From assembly GCA_014382705.1 (NCBI GenBank), contig JACNJE010000090.1:17428-81427 (forward strand): a stretch of 64,000 nucleotides of DNA. The letters run 5' to 3'. Source of the stretch: Verrucomicrobiota bacterium. GTDB lineage: Bacteria > Verrucomicrobiota > Verrucomicrobiia > Limisphaerales > UBA1096. The translations under genes and the position numbers were made by a program. Below, in pieces: positions 47,363-55,500 of this stretch. The first letter of the stretch is position 1. Every line of letters starts with the position of its first letter. The notes beneath the pieces were generated by a model. That model saw only the letters and a program-made list of their open reading frames with translations, searched no databases and was not told where the DNA came from.

Positions 47363-48264
47363 CCGACCGGCTGCAAACAATTTGGGTAATCGGCGCAGTG
47401 CTGCTCGCTGGTTGTTCGCCCGGGGGCGAGTCGGTCACGGTTTACACCTCGCAGGATCAGGTTTATGCGGAGCCGATTTTGCAGCGGTTTGAGCGGGAGA
47501 GCGGCGTTCGCGTGCGGGCCGTTTACGACAGTGAAGCCGTCAAGACGGTCGGCTTGGTCAATCGCCTGATCGCCGAAAAACGTTATCCGCGCTGTGATCT
47601 GTTTTGGAACAACGAGGCATTCCGCACGCACCAACTCGCGGCTCGCGGGGTGCTCGCGTCGGATGTGCCAATTGAGGCGTTCGGTGCGCGGACGCGGCAG
47701 TGGGTCTGGAACACAAACCAACTCAGTGTCGCGGAGTTGCCGCCAAGCCTGGCCGCGCTAACCAACGCGCAGTGGCGGGGCAAAGTGGCGATCGCCCTGC
47801 CGTTGTTTGGCTCGACGGCGACGCATTTTCAGGTGCTGCGCCAGAGCTGGGGCGCGGCGCGGTGGCAGGCGTGGTGTCGCGCGCTGTTGGCCAACAACGT
47901 GATGACGGTCGACGGCAACTCGGTGGTCGTGCAACTCGTCGGCCGCGGCGAGGTCGCGCTTGGCTTGACCGATTCCGACGACGTCCGCGCCGGGCTTCGA
48001 AACGGCCTGCCGATCGCCGGACAACCGCTTGGCCAAGACGGCATGGCCATTCGCAACACACTGGGCCATGTTCGCGGTGCGCCGAGGCCCGACTTGGCCA
48101 AGCGCTTGGCCAAGTTTCTGCAATCGTCGGCGGTGCGGGCTGCACTCGTTGAGGCCGGCGCCATTGATCCCGGCGACTCAGCCGCCACCGCGATCGCTTG
48201 GCCAGGCGTGGTCGAGGCCAACGCGCAGGCGGTGACTGAGCTTCAATCCATCTTCCTCGAGTGA
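47359..48264 (+). CDS. Extracellular solute-binding lipoprotein (Fe3+-type ABC transporter)
   Basis: Lipobox VLLAGCSPG; VTVYTSQDQVYAEPILQRFERESGVRVRAVYDSEAVKTVGLVNRLIAE. Confidence 0.93.
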   Translation: MTDRLQTIWVIGAVLLAGCSPGGESVTVYTSQDQVYAEPILQRFERESGVRVRAVYDSEAVKTVGLVNRLIAEKRYPRCDLFWNNEAFRTHQLAARGVLASDVPIEAFGARTRQWVWNTNQLSVAELPPSLAALTNAQWRGKVAIALPLFGSTATHFQVLRQSWGAARWQAWCRALLANNVMTVDGNSVVVQLVGRGEVALGLTDSDDVRAGLRNGLPIAGQPLGQDGMAIRNTLGHVRGAPRPDLAKRLAKFLQSSAVRAALVEAGAIDPGDSAATAIAWPGVVEANAQAVTELQSIFLE

Positions 48265-48265
48265 C

Positions 48266-49654
48266 ATGAGTTGGGGGTTGCTGCTCAACAGTCTGGCGTT
48301 GGCTGTGCCGGTGGCGTTGGCGGCGGTCACGGTGGGGTGGCTGGCGGCGTTGTTCATCGCCTCGTCTCGTGGGTGGGTGCGCATGGGTGCGTTGATCGGG
48401 GCGATTGTGGCGTTGGCGCTGCCGCCGTTTTTGGTCGTCAACGCGTGGCTTGGGCTACTGGGAAACGTCGGCGTGCTGAAGCCGTGGCTGCCGCTCGACA
48501 TCTATTCGCACGGCGGCGCGGTGTGGGTGTTGACGCTGATGCTCTGGCCGTTGCCGTGCCTGATGTGCCTCGGCGCGCTCAAGCGGCTGACTGCGGAATT
48601 GCTCGACGCCGAGCCGGGGCTGGGCGGCGGGCCGCTCGTGCGTTCGCTGCTGCTGCCGATGACGCTGCCGGCGGCGGTTCAGTCTGGGTTGATCGTGTTC
48701 GCGTTGGCGTTCAATAACATCGCGGTGCCGGCGATTTTTCAGGTAAAGGTTTTTCCGGCGCAGTTCTGGGTGCAGTTCAGCACGAGCTACAATTTTTCGT
48801 TGGCGTGGCAATACGGCTGGGTGCTGGCGGCGCTGCCGCTGGGGTTGCTGCTGCTGCTGCGCGGCCGGCCGGTCGCCTGGCCGTGGGAAAGTTCGGGCGT
48901 GCCGGGGGAGGTGTTGCGCAACCGGCTTGGCCAAGCGCTTCTCGGTTTGGCGACTGTTGTCGCTGGGCTGCTCGTCGGCGTGTCGGTATTGCTGCCGCTT
49001 GGGCATTTGATTTTCGATGCGCGAACGTGGATGGGTTTGTTGGACACGATCCAGGCTGGGAAGCAGGCGATTTGGAATTCGTTTTGGTATCCGGCGGCGA
49101 CGGCGACGCTGGTCTCAGTTCTAGGCTTGGCGGCGTGCCGGAGGACGGGACTGCGGTTGGCCTGGCTGCTTTTCTTTTTGCCGGGCGTGCTGCTTGGGGT
49201 GGTGCTGGTTTTTCTGTTGAACCGGCCCGGCTTGGGCTGGCTTTACGGCGGGCCGGGCATCGTGCTGCTGGCGTTTGGCCTGCGGTATTTCGCGCTGGGC
49301 TGGGAGGGGATGCGCTTGGCCAAGGCGTCGATGGATGCTGACCTGCAAACCGTCACAGACCTCGCCGGGCTGCCGTGGTGGCAGCGTTGGCGGCATTTGT
49401 TTTTGCCGCAGGCCGGCCCGGCGCTGGCGGCGGCGTGGTACGTGGTTTATCTGCTGTGCCTATGGGACACGGAGACGCTGGTGCTCGTCGTGCCAGCGGG
49501 CGGCGAGACGCTGGCGTTGCGGGTGTTCAACCTGCTGCATTACGGCCATCACGCCCAGGTGAACGCCCTCTGCCTGATCCTGCTGTTGCTGGCCGTACTA
49601 CCGTTGGTCGCCTGGGCTCTGTTTCGTTTGTTAAAAAAACCGGCCCACGTTTGA
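48266..49654 (+). CDS. ABC transporter permease (Fe3+/FbpB-like)
   Basis: 462 aa polytopic; two permease halves; adjacent to solute-binding protein. Confidence 0.9.
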   Translation: MSWGLLLNSLALAVPVALAAVTVGWLAALFIASSRGWVRMGALIGAIVALALPPFLVVNAWLGLLGNVGVLKPWLPLDIYSHGGAVWVLTLMLWPLPCLMCLGALKRLTAELLDAEPGLGGGPLVRSLLLPMTLPAAVQSGLIVFALAFNNIAVPAIFQVKVFPAQFWVQFSTSYNFSLAWQYGWVLAALPLGLLLLLRGRPVAWPWESSGVPGEVLRNRLGQALLGLATVVAGLLVGVSVLLPLGHLIFDARTWMGLLDTIQAGKQAIWNSFWYPAATATLVSVLGLAACRRTGLRLAWLLFFLPGVLLGVVLVFLLNRPGLGWLYGGPGIVLLAFGLRYFALGWEGMRLAKASMDADLQTVTDLAGLPWWQRWRHLFLPQAGPALAAAWYVVYLLCLWDTETLVLVVPAGGETLALRVFNLLHYGHHAQVNALCLILLLLAVLPLVAWALFRLLKKPAHV

Positions 49655-49665
49655 GCGGGCCGGTT
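49631..49665 (-). terminator. Rho-independent terminator for the minus-strand PQQ-type gene
   Basis: Stem AACCGGCCC/GGGCCGGTT (49657-49665 with 49638-49646) followed on the minus strand by a T run. Confidence 0.85.
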
Positions 49666-49686
49666 GCAGAAAGTTGATAGCTCAGT

Positions 49687-51306
49687 TTATTTGGTGGCAA
49701 TGCAATAGAGGTATTCCTTGCCACGGAGGAACAGCTGGTTGCCGACGACAGCCGGTGAACAGTCGAACTTGTCGTCCAGTTCGTTGGTCGCCACTAGCTC
49801 CAGCTTGGCGCTGTCATTGAGCACGGAGACGCTGCCGTTTCGTCCTGCGATGTAGACCCTCCCACCGGCGCTCACCGGCGAGGCATACACCCCGCTGATG
49901 CCGTCGAGCCGTTCGCTCTCTATGAGCAGTTTGCCGGTTTGGGTGTCGCGCACCGAGAGGATGCCGTTGTTGCCGGCGAGGTACCAGATGCGGCCGTTGC
50001 TCAGGAGCGGCGACGGGACGTATGGCGTGCCACGGTTGCCGGTCCAGGCAACGGCTTTGCTGTCGGTCAGGTCGCCGCTGCCGCCCAGTTTGATTGCTGC
50101 CACGTGCGCGCCCCGAAAACCGCTCATCGCGTAGGCGGTTTGTTTATCGACGACGATCGACGGGATGCAATTGGCGGTTTGCCCGCTGCATTGCCAAAGT
50201 ATCTTGCCGTCACTGAGCCGGTAACTGCGGACGGCGCGGGAGCCGTTGACAATCACCTGCGTGACCCCGTCGTGCGTGGTGACGACCGGGGTGCACCAGC
50301 CGCTGGCCTCGTTTCGATCCTGTTTCCACTTCAATTTACCGGTTTTTTTGTCGAGCGCGTAGATGGCCGAGTCGCCCTCGTGATCCCACAGCAGCACGAC
50401 TGTGTCGCCGTGCAGGGCGGGGGAGGTGCCTTCGCCGAAACTGTTGCGGGTGCGCATGTCGCCGAAATCCTTTTTCCATTGCAGCTTGCCTTTCATGTCG
50501 TAGCAGAACAAGCCGCGTGAGCCGAAGTTGGCGATGATGTGTTCGCCATCGGTCACTGGCGATCCGGAGGCATAGCCGTGGTCGCGGTGGTGCCCCTCGT
50601 GCGGCACGGCGGTCGTGGCGACGGAGCGCCAGTTTTCCTTGCCGGTATTGCGGTCGAGGGAGAGAAGGACGAAACGATACTCCTCGGTCGGCTTGCCGCC
50701 GCCTCCGAATCCGCCGCGTCCCCGGCTCGAGCGCCCGCTGCGCCCGTTCCGCTCGCCGCCGCGCCCCCGGCTGAATTGCCGACGCATCTCCTCACGGAGT
50801 GCATCGCGCTCGGCATCATTCAACTCACCGTCACCGTCCTTGTCGAAGCGCTTGATGAATTCCTCGCGGTTGAACCCGCCATTGCCGAAGCCGGATCGGC
50901 TGCCGCTTTCACGGCTGCGTTCGCCCCCGCGCTCGCCGCGCTCGCTGCGACCGCGACCCTCGGGCCGTTCGCCGCTTGGCCGCCGCCGTTCGCCGGGTTG
51001 ACCGCGTTCACGCGAATCACTCCCTGCCGTTGCCGCCACTTTTTTGCCGGTTTTCTCAGCCGTGAGGACGAAAAGCTGATCCCCCCAGATCACGGGCGTT
51101 GAGTTGCCGGAGCCGGGAACCTTGATTTTCCAAAGGACATTTTTTTTCTCGGAAAACTCCTTCGGCGGGTTGGCGCCGGGGGCCACGCCGTTGGCAGTGG
51201 GGCCGCGCCAAGCCGGCCAATTGTCCGCGGTGACCGTGCCGGCCAGCGCCCATGCCAGGCCGGCCAAGCCGCCCAGCCCAAGTTTGGTTAGTCGAATCGA
51301 GTTCAT
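49687..51306 (-). CDS. PQQ-binding-like beta-propeller protein with internal EF-hand and Gly/Arg/Ser-rich insert
   Basis: DNWPAWRGPTANGVAPGANPP; ALDKKTGKLKWKQ; FIKRFDKDGDGELNDAERDAL EF-hand; start MNSIRLTKLGLGG at 51306. Confidence 0.92.
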   Translation of the reverse strand: MNSIRLTKLGLGGLAGLAWALAGTVTADNWPAWRGPTANGVAPGANPPKEFSEKKNVLWKIKVPGSGNSTPVIWGDQLFVLTAEKTGKKVAATAGSDSRERGQPGERRRPSGERPEGRGRSERGERGGERSRESGSRSGFGNGGFNREEFIKRFDKDGDGELNDAERDALREEMRRQFSRGRGGERNGRSGRSSRGRGGFGGGGKPTEEYRFVLLSLDRNTGKENWRSVATTAVPHEGHHRDHGYASGSPVTDGEHIIANFGSRGLFCYDMKGKLQWKKDFGDMRTRNSFGEGTSPALHGDTVVLLWDHEGDSAIYALDKKTGKLKWKQDRNEASGWCTPVVTTHDGVTQVIVNGSRAVRSYRLSDGKILWQCSGQTANCIPSIVVDKQTAYAMSGFRGAHVAAIKLGGSGDLTDSKAVAWTGNRGTPYVPSPLLSNGRIWYLAGNNGILSVRDTQTGKLLIESERLDGISGVYASPVSAGGRVYIAGRNGSVSVLNDSAKLELVATNELDDKFDCSPAVVGNQLFLRGKEYLYCIATK

Positions 51307-51434
51307 GATTTTACGTCGAACTGGCGTTAGACTTGGCCAAGCGGTGAAAGGTTTCAAATTATTTTTTGGCCACCGCTTTTTGGCCAAGCGGGGTATGGCT
51401 TGTGCGGTCCGGGCCCTGCACCCACACTGCCGCC

Positions 51435-52880
51435 GTGAACATTCACTGGATCGACGCGACGCTGCTCTGCGCCTACCTGCTGGGCATGGTGGTGTTCGGG
51501 ATGTGGATGGGGCGTGGCACGCGGAGTTCCGCAGAATTCATGGTTGGCGGGCGCAGCCTGCCGTGGTGGGCGGTACTCTGCTCGATCGTCGCGACGGAGA
51601 CCAGCACGATCACTTTCCTGAGCGTGCCCGGCCTGGCTTACACCGGCGACTTGGCTTTTCTGCAACTGCCGCTTGGCTACATCCTCGGCCGGTGGATCGT
51701 GTCTTCAATTTTACTGCCGCGCTACTTTTCTGGCGAGTTGTTCACGGCGTACGAGGTTCTCGACCGGCATTTCGGCAGTATTGTGAAACGGGTCGCAAGT
51801 TTGTTGTTCATCATCACGCGGACGCTCGGCGACGGCTTCCGTTTGTTTCTCGGCGCGATCGTTTTGCAGCATGTCGCCGATATCGACATGAACACGGCGA
51901 TCATCGCCCTCGGTATCGCGACGATCATTTACACGTTCGCCGGCGGCATCCGCGCGGTGATCTGGACCGACTTCATTCAGTTCGTGGTGTACATGGTGGG
52001 CGCGGCGATCGCGTTTGGGATTTTGATCAACTCGATCGAGGGTGGCTGGGGCGCTGTTACCGAGTTGGCCCATGCGGCGGACGGCGACAAACTGCGGATT
52101 TTTCATTTCGATTTCGACCTGACGGGCACGTACCTGTTTTGGGCCGGATTGATCGGTGGCGGTGTGCTCGCGATCGGAACCCACGGTGTCGATCAGTTGA
52201 TGGTGCAGCGTTATTTGAGCGCGCGCAGCCAAGGTGAAGCGGCGCTGGCGTTGCGACTGAGCGGATTTGTGGTGCTGCTGCAGTTCGCGTTTTTCCTGTT
52301 GATCGGCACGGCCCTCTACGCCTATTACATCCAAAGCCCGCCGCCGGAACCGTTTGCCAAAAGCGACCGCGTTTTCGCCACGTTCATCGTTGCCAAGATG
52401 CCGGTCGGCGTGCTTGGCATCGTGCTCGGAGCCTTGTTTTCAGCGGCGATGTCGACCCTGTCGAGTTCGCTCAATTCCAGCGCCACGGTGCTGGTCAATG
52501 ACATCCTAAAAACGGACGGTGACCGCAGCCGGTTGCGCTTGGCCAAGTGGTTGACGATCGCGTTCGGCGTGGCCCAGATCGTCGTTGGCATCTCCGGGCA
52601 ATGGCTCGAATCGTCGGTGATCGGCAGCGTGCTGGCCATTCAAAGTTTCACGACGGGTATCATCCTCGGCGTCTTCGCTCTCGGCTTGGCCAAGGGCAAG
52701 GTTGGCACCGACTCGGCGTTGGCCGGCTTGGTCGTTGGCCTGATTGTCATGAGTGCGATCAAGTTCGGCACGCCGCTGGCTTGGCCTTGGTTCGCCTTGG
52801 TCGGCTCGTCTGTGACCTTTTGTGCGGGCTGGATGCACAACAAACTTTTTAACGAGGAATCGTTTCTGATTTATGACTGA
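51435..52880 (+). CDS. Sodium:solute symporter (SSS) family
   Basis: FMVGGRSLPWWAVLCSIVATETSTITFLSVPGLAY; GTG start. Confidence 0.94.
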   Translation: MNIHWIDATLLCAYLLGMVVFGMWMGRGTRSSAEFMVGGRSLPWWAVLCSIVATETSTITFLSVPGLAYTGDLAFLQLPLGYILGRWIVSSILLPRYFSGELFTAYEVLDRHFGSIVKRVASLLFIITRTLGDGFRLFLGAIVLQHVADIDMNTAIIALGIATIIYTFAGGIRAVIWTDFIQFVVYMVGAAIAFGILINSIEGGWGAVTELAHAADGDKLRIFHFDFDLTGTYLFWAGLIGGGVLAIGTHGVDQLMVQRYLSARSQGEAALALRLSGFVVLLQFAFFLLIGTALYAYYIQSPPPEPFAKSDRVFATFIVAKMPVGVLGIVLGALFSAAMSTLSSSLNSSATVLVNDILKTDGDRSRLRLAKWLTIAFGVAQIVVGISGQWLESSVIGSVLAIQSFTTGIILGVFALGLAKGKVGTDSALAGLVVGLIVMSAIKFGTPLAWPWFALVGSSVTFCAGWMHNKLFNEESFLIYD

Positions 52881-54048
52881 GTTTCGCCTCGGGCTCGAGG
52901 TTTGCGCCGCCAATCCCCCGGAAATTTTGCGCGATGCCAGAATTGGTTTGGTGATGAATCAGGCGTCGATTGACGCAAACTTCCGTCCCGCCGATGAACT
53001 CCTCGGCGAAAGGTTGCCGGGACAGTTGGCGGCGTTGTTCGGGCCGCAGCACGGCCTGTGGGCCGAGCAGCAGGACAACATGATCGAGACGCCGCACAGG
53101 CTCGATCCGCTGCGGAAGCTCCCGGTGCACAGCCTCTACGCCGATGCGCGAAAACCGACTCCGGCGATGCTCGAGGGGCTTGATGTTCTGCTCATCGACC
53201 TGCAGGACGTCGGCACGCGTGTTTACACCTACCTTTGGACGTTGAGCTTTTGCCTGGAGGCTGCTGCCGAAAAGGGCATCGCCGTTGTCGTGCTCGACCG
53301 GCCCAACCCTCTCGGTGGCGACATCATCGAGGGGCCGATCCTGAATCCGGAATACGCCAGTTTCGTCGGTCGTGTGCCGATGCCGATGCGGCATGGGCTC
53401 ACGCTGGCCGAAGCCGCGAGGCACCTGAATCGCGAATGCGGCATCGGCACCGATCTCCACTGGGTGGCGATGGAGGGCTATCGCCGTGGCGCGCTCTGGC
53501 CCGAGCATGGCCGTCCGTGGATTCCGCCATCACCGAACTTGCCGCGCTACGAAGGGGCCTTGGTTTATCCCGGGCAAGTCCTGCTCGAGGGCACGGAGCT
53601 GTCCGAGGGCCGGGGCACAACCACGCCGTTCGAACTGTGCGGCGCGCCGTACATCGATCCTGCGGCGCTGCTGAATGCGCTTGGTGAATTCGAGTTCGAC
53701 GGGCTGACCGCGCGGCCGTACCGCTTCGAGCCGACGTTCCAAAAGTTCGCGCAACTGTCGTGTGGCGGCCTGTTTCTGCACCCGACCAATGCCTCGGCGC
53801 TGCGTTCCTATCGATTCACCGTCGCGACGATTGGCTGCGTTGCCCGGCTTTGGCCGGAGCATTTCGCCTGGCGGCAGCCGCCGTACGAATACGAGACCGA
53901 GAAGTTGCCGGTCGACATCCTCTCCGGCGGCACGGAACTGCGCGAGGCGATCGATGCGGGCCTGACGCCGGAGTCGTTCGAGCGGGTCACCGCCATCGAC
54001 GACTCGCAGTGGGAACGCGCGACCCGGCCCGACCGGCTTTATGAGTAA
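52873..54048 (+). CDS. DUF1343 protein (exo-beta-N-acetylmuramidase NamZ family)
   Basis: ALFGPQHGLWAEQQDNMIET, LLIDLQDVGTRVYTYLWTL, VLDRPNPLGGDIIEGP, LYPGQVLLEGTELSEGRGTTTPFELCGAPYID-like block. Confidence 0.93.
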   Translation: MTEFRLGLEVCAANPPEILRDARIGLVMNQASIDANFRPADELLGERLPGQLAALFGPQHGLWAEQQDNMIETPHRLDPLRKLPVHSLYADARKPTPAMLEGLDVLLIDLQDVGTRVYTYLWTLSFCLEAAAEKGIAVVVLDRPNPLGGDIIEGPILNPEYASFVGRVPMPMRHGLTLAEAARHLNRECGIGTDLHWVAMEGYRRGALWPEHGRPWIPPSPNLPRYEGALVYPGQVLLEGTELSEGRGTTTPFELCGAPYIDPAALLNALGEFEFDGLTARPYRFEPTFQKFAQLSCGGLFLHPTNASALRSYRFTVATIGCVARLWPEHFAWRQPPYEYETEKLPVDILSGGTELREAIDAGLTPESFERVTAIDDSQWERATRPDRLYE

Positions 54049-54114
54049 GCGCCCGCCGCGGGCCAACCGCTCACTTCTTTTCAACCGGCTCGTTGGCGGG
54101 TAGCCTGTCGGCGC

Positions 54115-55041
54115 ATGACCGTTGAGGAGCAGTTGGCCAACGGGGAGGTTCGTTACATCGATCGCCGCGACGGCGGGGTGAAGGCCGAGGCCATCTACGG
54201 CGAGTGGCCGCTGCGCTGGGTGTACGGCAATCCGCTTGGCCGGCTGGCCCAGTGGCTGCTCATTCGCCGGTGGATCGTCTCCGCATGGTACGGCCGCCGG
54301 ATGGACACGGTCAAAAGTTCACTCCGCATTCGGCCGTTCATCGAGCGGTACGGGCTGGACGAGGGCGAGTTCGCCGAGCCGGTGGACGAATACAACACAT
54401 TCAACCAGTTTTTTTACCGCAAGCTCAAGCCAAGCGCGCGGCCGGTCGATGCCGCCGATGACTCGGTGGTGTTCCCGGCGGACGGGCGGCATCTGGCGAT
54501 TGCCGACATCACCGGTGAGACCGATTTTTTCGTCAAGGGCCGGTCGTTCGACCTCGCGCGGTTCCTCGGCGATGCCGGCTTGGCCAAGCGCTACGAGGGA
54601 GGCTCGATGCTACTTTCGCGGCTCTGCCCGGTGGACTATCATCGATTTCATTTCCCGTGCGCGGGCGAGGCCGGCATCCCGCGCTTCATCAACGGCTGGC
54701 TCTACTCGGTGAACCCCATCGCGCTCGTCACGCGCCCGTCGATTTTTTGGGAGAACAAACGGGTCGTCACTCCGGTCGAGTCGCCCGCACTGGGCCAAGT
54801 GCAGTTCATCGAGATTGGCGCGACGATGGTCGGCAGCATCCGGCAAACCTATATGCCCGGCGAGGCGGTGGCCAAAGGCGCGGAGAAGGGCTACTTTGCC
54901 TTCGGCGGCTCCAGCGTCGCACTGCTGTTCGAGAAGGGCCGGGTTGAATTCGACGCCGACCTGCTGGAAAACACCGCCAACGGCCTCGAGACCTACGCCT
55001 GCGTCGGCGAACGCATGGGCCAAGCGCTTGGCCAAGCCTGA
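54115..55041 (+). CDS. psd: Phosphatidylserine decarboxylase
   Basis: FNQFFYRKLKPSARP, RLCPVDYHRFHFPCAG, FAFGGSSVALLFEKGRV (GSS autocleavage motif). Confidence 0.95.
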   Translation: MTVEEQLANGEVRYIDRRDGGVKAEAIYGEWPLRWVYGNPLGRLAQWLLIRRWIVSAWYGRRMDTVKSSLRIRPFIERYGLDEGEFAEPVDEYNTFNQFFYRKLKPSARPVDAADDSVVFPADGRHLAIADITGETDFFVKGRSFDLARFLGDAGLAKRYEGGSMLLSRLCPVDYHRFHFPCAGEAGIPRFINGWLYSVNPIALVTRPSIFWENKRVVTPVESPALGQVQFIEIGATMVGSIRQTYMPGEAVAKGAEKGYFAFGGSSVALLFEKGRVEFDADLLENTANGLETYACVGERMGQALGQA

Positions 55042-55047
55042 GACAAA

Positions 55048-55500
55048 ATGTTCGGCAGACTCCTCATCCTGTTCATCACCCTCCCGCTGGTGGAGCTTTA
55101 TCTCCTGATTTGGGTGAGTACCCGGATCCATTGGACAAACACGCTAATGCTTGTGATTCTCACCGGCGCTTGGGGGGCGTATCTCGCGAAAAGCCAGGGC
55201 TACTCGATCCTCGCGCGGATACAGGCCGAGACGGCCGCCGGGCGCGTGCCGGCTGCGGAGTTGATTGACGGGCTGCTGGTGTTGATCGGCGGCATCGTGC
55301 TGCTGACGCCTGGGCTGCTGACCGACCTGGCCGGCTTCGCCCTGATGATGCCCAGCTTCCGCGCCCTCATCCGCGAGCGGGTGAAAAAGAAATTTGCCGC
55401 GCAGGTGGGGCACTTTCAAATGCCCACCCCCGGCGGCATGGGCGCTCGCCCGCAAGCTCCCCCAACCCGCCCCAAAGACGACGACGTCATCGACGTTTAG
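55048..55500 (+). CDS. FxsA family membrane protein
   Basis: LFITLPLVELYLLIWV...LLTPGLLTDLAGFALMMPSFR. Confidence 0.94.
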   Translation: MFGRLLILFITLPLVELYLLIWVSTRIHWTNTLMLVILTGAWGAYLAKSQGYSILARIQAETAAGRVPAAELIDGLLVLIGGIVLLTPGLLTDLAGFALMMPSFRALIRERVKKKFAAQVGHFQMPTPGGMGARPQAPPTRPKDDDVIDV

